A stretch of 64,000 bases of DNA from Trileptium ribeirensis (Eukaryota; Nematoda; Enoplea; Enoplida; Thoracostomopsidae). The stretch spans positions 58,769-122,768 of the forward strand of contig JASANE010010001.1 of assembly GCA_030248225.1 (NCBI GenBank). Reading direction: 5' to 3'. Each line of letters opens with the position of its first letter. The first letter of the stretch is position 1. Under the pieces are notes generated by a model that was given only the letters and a program-made list of their open reading frames with translations, ran no database searches and was not told where the DNA came from. Both the position numbers and the translations under genes were made by a program. Shown piece after piece: positions 59,001 through 64,000 of this stretch.

Positions 59001-60337
59001 TTTGCGAGTAAACAGCTTGACTGGTCCCACTGCTCTAACAGGCTGTCTGCTTTTATAGGCCGACTTATTGCCACCCCCCTTTATTTAGCAGGTCGGGCCC
59101 TTGACTCGGTTGGCGTCTTTGAATTTGAAATTTGCACGTTATTAGCATAGTTAAAGCTTGTAACTGTACATCTGCAATAGTTATCAGCGAAATTAACGCG
59201 ACACTCCAGCTATCGGGGGCTGTCGACTAAAAATAACTTGTATTAGCGTAAATCTAAGGAATCAGGTTCAGATGCTCCGTTATATATTTGTGCAGTTGTC
59301 TGCCATCGTGGGCGATTGCATCAACCTCACTGGAAAAGTACGTAATAGAACTAACCTAAACCTCAACGAATAAAGAATAATAACAAAAGAGCTATATGCA
59401 TAGAGCATTGAGTGGCTTAGACCGAAGGACAACTAGAACCAAACTTACCAGTGCAACATAGGTTTGTGCTAACCTGGTGATACTAAAAGAAGTGTGCCTT
59501 ATTTGTGTTCTATGTATTTTATATAAATATTTTTAAATGTGGCTTTGGTGGTTAGTTAGCTGGATCCTGAAACGTAATATAAACTATTGCGACCAGTTTC
59601 AGCTTTCTTAGCTTTTGTCTGTTTAATTGTCGGAGGTTCAGTAGGCTGCAAAAGGGTTTCTCGAGCCCAGACTTACCCAACCACCCAAAGTTTGCATTTT
59701 TTGTACTAAAATTCGTAAAGTAGCTAACAGTTTTAGTTGATTTTGAACAGTTCCAAAAGAAAAATGATAGTACTGCGTCGTCTATGTGTTCGGAATGAAT
59801 TGTTTTATGTTGCTGCGCCACTATGTTCTAAACGAGTGACATTTCCAGTCAATTGGTAAATCTGCAGAAACAATTATGGCCAATGAGTTAAGGAAATATA
59901 ATTACAGTGTTGAATTTTTCATTCATAAATGGGCAGAATACCTCAGATATTTAATTTTTCTCCAGGTTCGCTGGGAAAAATTATAAAATTACTTGCGGAT
60001 CAAGAAATATATCCTAGAACATTAACACAAAAATCTTGGATTTGTTTGCATGCAAAGCCGCAGGCACCGTATATTACGGATTACTGGTATTGGCTATTAA
60101 TTGCAGAGTTAATTGGCTTCTTAGCAACCTTGGTTTGGTAGTAATCACGTAGCATTCGGGCATAGATGTTTTCATGGATTCTGAACTCAGATGATCTTTA
60201 CGGAATTTATAGTTTTGCTACATGGTTCTGAGTCGCGAGTTCTTTCTGGCAATTTTGGAGTTCAATTCGATTTTTACGCAAAGAATTGCGTGTTACACGG
60301 TTATACGTGGAATAGTTATAGCTGAAGAATAGTTATA
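59001..60337. other. No gene seen
   Basis: AT-rich sequence with short frames only. Nothing recognisable on either strand before the satellite begins. Confidence 0.5.
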
Positions 60338-61084
60338 CGGAATCATCTACAGGAATATGTTTTAAAATTCGGAGAGGTATGTGTGACTTTCTACAGGGGT
60401 ACATCGAATTTTCGATACAGTCATACGGAATCATCTGCGTGATTATTTTTCGAAATTCGGAGAGGTATGCATGTCTGACTTTTTACAGGGTTTTTAAATT
60501 TCCCGATATAGTTATATAGAATCTTCTACAACAGTATGTTCAAAATCCGGAGAGCTCTGCGTGACTGTACAGGAGTACTTGAAATCTCCGACAGAGTTAT
60601 ACCTAATCATTTACAGGAATATGTTCCAAAATCCGGAGAGGTATGTGTGACTTTTTACAGGGGTACTTCAAATTTCCGACAGTTATGCGGAATCATCTAC
60701 AGGAATATATATGTTTTAAAATTCGGAGAGGTATGTCTGACTTTTTACAGGGGCTTTTCAAATTTCCCAATATAATTTTACGGAATCTTCTACAGGAATA
60801 TGTTTCAAAATTCGGAGAGGTATGTGACTTTCTACAGGGGTACTTCGAATTTCCGACAGTCATACGGAATCACCTGCGGGACTATTTTTCGAAATTCGGT
60901 ATGTATGTCTGACTTTTTACAGGGGTTTTTAAAATTTCCCGATATAGTTATACGGCTTCTTCTACAGGAATATGTTTCAAAAGTCGGAGAGGTATGTGTG
61001 ACTTTCTACAGGGGTACTTCGAATATTCGATAGAGTCATACGAAATCATCTGCACGAGCATTGTTCGAAATTCGGAGATTTATG
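60338..61084 (+). repeat. Satellite, unit about 84-91 bp
   Basis: CGGAATCATCTACAGGAATA-like starts recur at about 60,338, 60,427, 60,517, 60,603, 60,689, 60,780, 60,864, 60,951 and 61,039. Each unit contains AAATTCGGAGAGGTATGT, GTGACTTTCTACAGGGG and a variable end. At least two unit types (TACAGGAATATGTT and TGCGTGATTATTTTT) are interspersed, which suggests a higher-order pattern. Frames across it translate to a 29-residue repeat but are judged a by-product of the period. Confidence 0.85.
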
Positions 61085-62584
61085 GGTCATTTCACGAAAC
61101 CATGTACGTTTGAAACGCCATTTTTGAAGACAAAATGAAACGTTTTCGTATGGACATTGTCTAGACCCCTTCCGACATAAAAAACCTGAATTTTTCGAAT
61201 ATCGGCGTCTCTATGCAAAACGAGTTACTGGAAACCTGCTACAGGGGCAGCAAAGGGTACCCCTGGGGGTCAAATTTTAATCTGAGATAAATCATTATTC
61301 TGTAGGGTAACGCAGTGACACGTGAACCATGGTCTGTTTGTATGCAAGTCAGACCAAAAGGGTCACGGTCAAGCCATTTGGAGGGTTGCGACCGAAAATT
61401 GGTGCAGCTAGGGCGCTTTTATGGTTAAAAATCGACCAATTTAGAACAAGCCTGTCGCAGAAGTTTTTTAGCGCAACGGAGACAGCATCTTCAGATAACA
61501 TTTTATGCTCACAAACCAACCATGAGTGGGGGATGTCCTACAAAAAATTTCAGGCAGATCCTTAGGGCTTGTAAAAATTGGCACCCCGATATGTGTTAGT
61601 CGGGGGGCTACACGGTCCTACAACATACGTTGCGTGAAACTTTGTCTACTTCTAGAGATTCTAGATTTATTTTAACACGCTGCTGCTGTAAAACAAACAC
61701 AACTGACGTACGATTAGCTTACATTTAGGTGATGATACCAAGGACAATGCGAAGGATAGATGTGCGGGCAGGCAGAAGGATTCCCTAGCTACCCAGTTAA
61801 CAGCACGGCCCCATATCATGGTCCAATGATGATGAACCTATATTTTAATACGATTCCTGCGACCTTCGGTTTCTTTTATTATACATGCGGTCAGGTCTGG
61901 GGTTACATTTCCATTAAAAAATTTTAATACATGGGTCGATTCTAGTGGGGCGTTACTTTGTTTCTATCTGGCCTATTGTAAAACTGTATGCAAAATTTGG
62001 CTTTTTTAAATTTCATTTTCGGCAGGTCGGGGGGGCTACATTTTGCATACCCAATTTTTGGCATTTTATGACCTTCGACCTCATAAACAAACAACACATG
62101 GACAGACGCTGATATTTGTTTTTTCAATAACACCTGTACTGATTACGACTACCGTTATATAGCATTTTTGGCGCTAGTACACATTGCCGTTATTTACCAG
62201 CGTATGCAAGCAATCAGATTTGACCTTGGTCGGGGGGGTACATGTGAAAAAATTTTTTGGAAGCTTGACGTCAGCTTCAGTGTCGATGCTTACTCCCAAG
62301 TTTTTCCGGAAAAATTAGCAAATACCAAAGGATCACACTGAAATGCGAACGTTTATAGTGGGGCATGTGTTTTTGGCTTCATTTGGCCAACCTGGGTTGA
62401 CGGCCTCCTGCTATGTTAAGGATACAGAGGTCCACCATACCTCATTATGACCGTCGGACATGCTATTACTACATCTCACAGCGACATTAAATTTCCTTCC
62501 AAAAGACTGGTGCTATGGGCCAAAACGTGTCGATGTAGCTCCCCCCTCCCCCCGACTAATTACATGGTTTCGTGAAATGACCCC
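61085..62584. mobile_element. 1.5-kb terminal-inverted-repeat element inserted in the satellite
   Basis: The left end GGGTCATTTCACGAAACCAT and the right end (reverse complement) match, and both sit in the middle of satellite units (left ...CGGAGATTTAT, right TATGTCTGACTT...). TA or TAT may be the target duplication. The interior has no transposase frame but repeats GTCGGGGGG(G)CTACA-like words (61,594, 62,027 and 62,228, with an inverted version near 62,540). It is non-autonomous and its family is undetermined. Confidence 0.75.
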
Positions 62585-62825
62585 TATGTCTGACTTTTTT
62601 ACAGGGGTTTTTCAAATTTTGCAATATATATAGTTGTACGGCTTCTTGTACAGGACTATGTTTCAAAATTCGGAGAGGTATGTGTGACTTTCTACAGGTG
62701 TACCTCAAATTGCCGACAGTTATGTGAAATTTTTTACAGGAATATGTTCCAAAATCCGAAGAGGTATGTGTGACTTTCTACAGGGGTACCTCAAATTTCT
62801 GACAGTTATTCGGAGCTATATATAT
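62585..62825 (+). repeat. Satellite continuation after the insertion
   Basis: The same units resume: CTATGTCTGACTTTTTTACA, then TTCTTGTACAGGACTATGTT (62,641), ATGTTCCAAAATCCGAAGAG and TCTGACAGTTATTCGG (62,796). The array ends at the hAT-like element. Confidence 0.8.
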
Positions 62826-62827
62826 AT

Positions 62828-63998
62828 CAGGGAATAACCGGAACCGAAATTTACCGGAACCGGAACCAGCAACCGGAACCGTCCATTTAAACCGGATCCG
62901 GAACCGGAACCTGGTCTTCGAAATATATATATTTAGTAAAACAGATGATGGAAGAAATGAAGGTATAGGGATTTAAAATGCATTAAAAATTACTTTTACA
63001 TTAAACTTAATGTATTGCGATGGTATTATTGCCTTTCTGAAACTTTAGAGACTGAAGAAGCTAATAATGTTTATTTATCGATCAAATATGTCGGTTTTTG
63101 GACATTCAGAGCAAAACATGTCTTCCACTATACACCATTGCGTATACTGCGTCAAATCGAATGTGCTTACAAAGCTTGGAGCGTAGAATACACACTTTCG
63201 CTCTGTCTCCGGTCGCCTCCCTTTACTACACATACGTTTGTTGCATGTTCTTCTGTAGGAAACTTAAAATTATTGGTTTATATATGATTCTAAGATAAAA
63301 TAATAGATAGAAGGTAATTTTCTCATCAGTGGTCAGAGACACTCTTTAGGCTAGCGTTGGACAAACAGTGCCCGTCAGTTAGATCATAATGATGATAACT
63401 TTCTAATCATAATGCTATAAATGAGACACACTGTGATGCTGCTCGCACAGTTTCAATAAATACAGCTCATTGCCAAGAAAGCAGTTTCTAGTTGCGTTGC
63501 AGATAACGTTAGTTTACTTCAATTTAGACTGATTTACCAAGTTTACAAGCGCACTGGCGCGTGCTTGACGCAATTTATGTTAGCCAAGCATGCCCTAAGT
63601 ACTTCTGCGTAAGCCATACTCTGTTACCGAGTTGGACCGGTTTAATTCAAACGTATCCCACAGACTTCTGGATGTGTAAAATAGCTGCTACAAGCATCGA
63701 CCTGGCTTTGATTTAACAAACTCCTGCAGGTTATTATGAAATATTCCTGCTCAAATTATGAAAAATGAAAAAATCAAATTATGTGCCCTACTTTCTTTTG
63801 CTTGGTTGTATTGGAGCTTGATCATTGTATAATATATTACATATGTTTGGCTTACAGGATGAAGCAAAAAACGTGGGAAATTTCAAACAAAATTTTTAAA
63901 CCGGAATTCCGGTTCCGGTATGGTTTTTGCTCTTTGCCGGAACCGGAACCGGAACACGATTTTCGCCGGAACCGGAACCGGAATTCCGGTTACTCCTG
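62828..63998. mobile_element. hAT-like non-autonomous element with CCGGAACC-rich ends
   Basis: The left end is CAGGGAATAACCGGAACCG and the right end (reverse complement) is CAGGAGTAACCGGAATTCC. Both carry several GGAACC/CCGGAA words. The 8 bases before the left end are ATATATAT; the right end is followed by AT at the window edge, consistent with an 8-bp duplication but not provable here. No transposase motif was found in the interior frames. Confidence 0.62.
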
Positions 63999-64000
63999 AT

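Noticed and set aside
60536..61033. Open frames with a 29-residue repeated peptide
   Set aside because: The frame is kept by the satellite period; there is no start context, domain or flanking exon to support a gene.
1..64000. CRISPR arrays, bacterial operons, rRNA operons
   Set aside because: No spacer-repeat array, ribosome-binding sites or operon structure; the tandem arrays present lack unique spacers and the setting is eukaryotic.

Overview
The window looks like a mobile-element-dense, gene-poor stretch of an animal (probably invertebrate) nuclear genome. No bacterial-style operon, no rRNA and no recognisable housekeeping gene is seen. The assignment rests on the element types: an env-bearing Ty3/Gypsy-type retroelement, pogo/Tigger-like and hAT DNA transposons, a LINE with an apurinic-type endonuclease, a satellite, and an intron in one transposase. 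The species cannot be named from the sequence.

Layout. 1-2,050: decayed LINE on the minus strand. 3,214-3,578: fold-back element with target duplication. 3,656-5,203: element with about 165-bp inverted termini. 7,652-7,885: small double-zinc-ribbon reading frame. 14,249-16,502: internally deleted hAT element with a perfect 8-bp target duplication. 18,832-20,551: decayed pogo-like element. 22,575-23,600: C-rich low-complexity tract. 23,640-27,328: well-preserved pogo-like transposon with perfect 24-bp terminal inverted repeats and a two-exon transposase. 27,332-53,859: a giant (26.5 kb) LTR retroelement, 'element A', on the minus strand. 53,860-about 59,000: LTR and leader of a diverged relative, 'element B', pointing the other way. 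60,338-62,825: an approximately 88-bp satellite interrupted by a 1.5-kb terminal-inverted-repeat element. 62,828-63,998: a hAT-like non-autonomous element.

Element A is the main object. Its two LTRs are about 3 kb each and nearly identical, and its leader is about 5 kb. Read 5' to 3' on the minus strand the order is gag, a large acidic ORF of unknown function, an envelope-like fusion glycoprotein, retropepsin, reverse transcriptase, an RNase H remnant, integrase with a very long tail and terminal zinc finger, an Arg-rich ORF, and a 377-aa ORF that reads as a NADAR (YbiA-like) domain joined to a GDSL/SGNH-like domain. Env lies between gag and pol, and its cytoplasmic tail runs into the protease in one open frame. 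This is not the usual gag-pol-env order. The copy is broken: an in-frame stop in gag, frame changes in env, between protease and RT and before integrase, and a deletion removing the RT YxDD region and most of RNase H. It should not be autonomous as it stands, although the LTR similarity suggests a fairly recent insertion.

The pogo-like element at 23,640-27,328 sits exactly at the outer edge of element A's left LTR. The long stretches between elements hold no gene that I can support.
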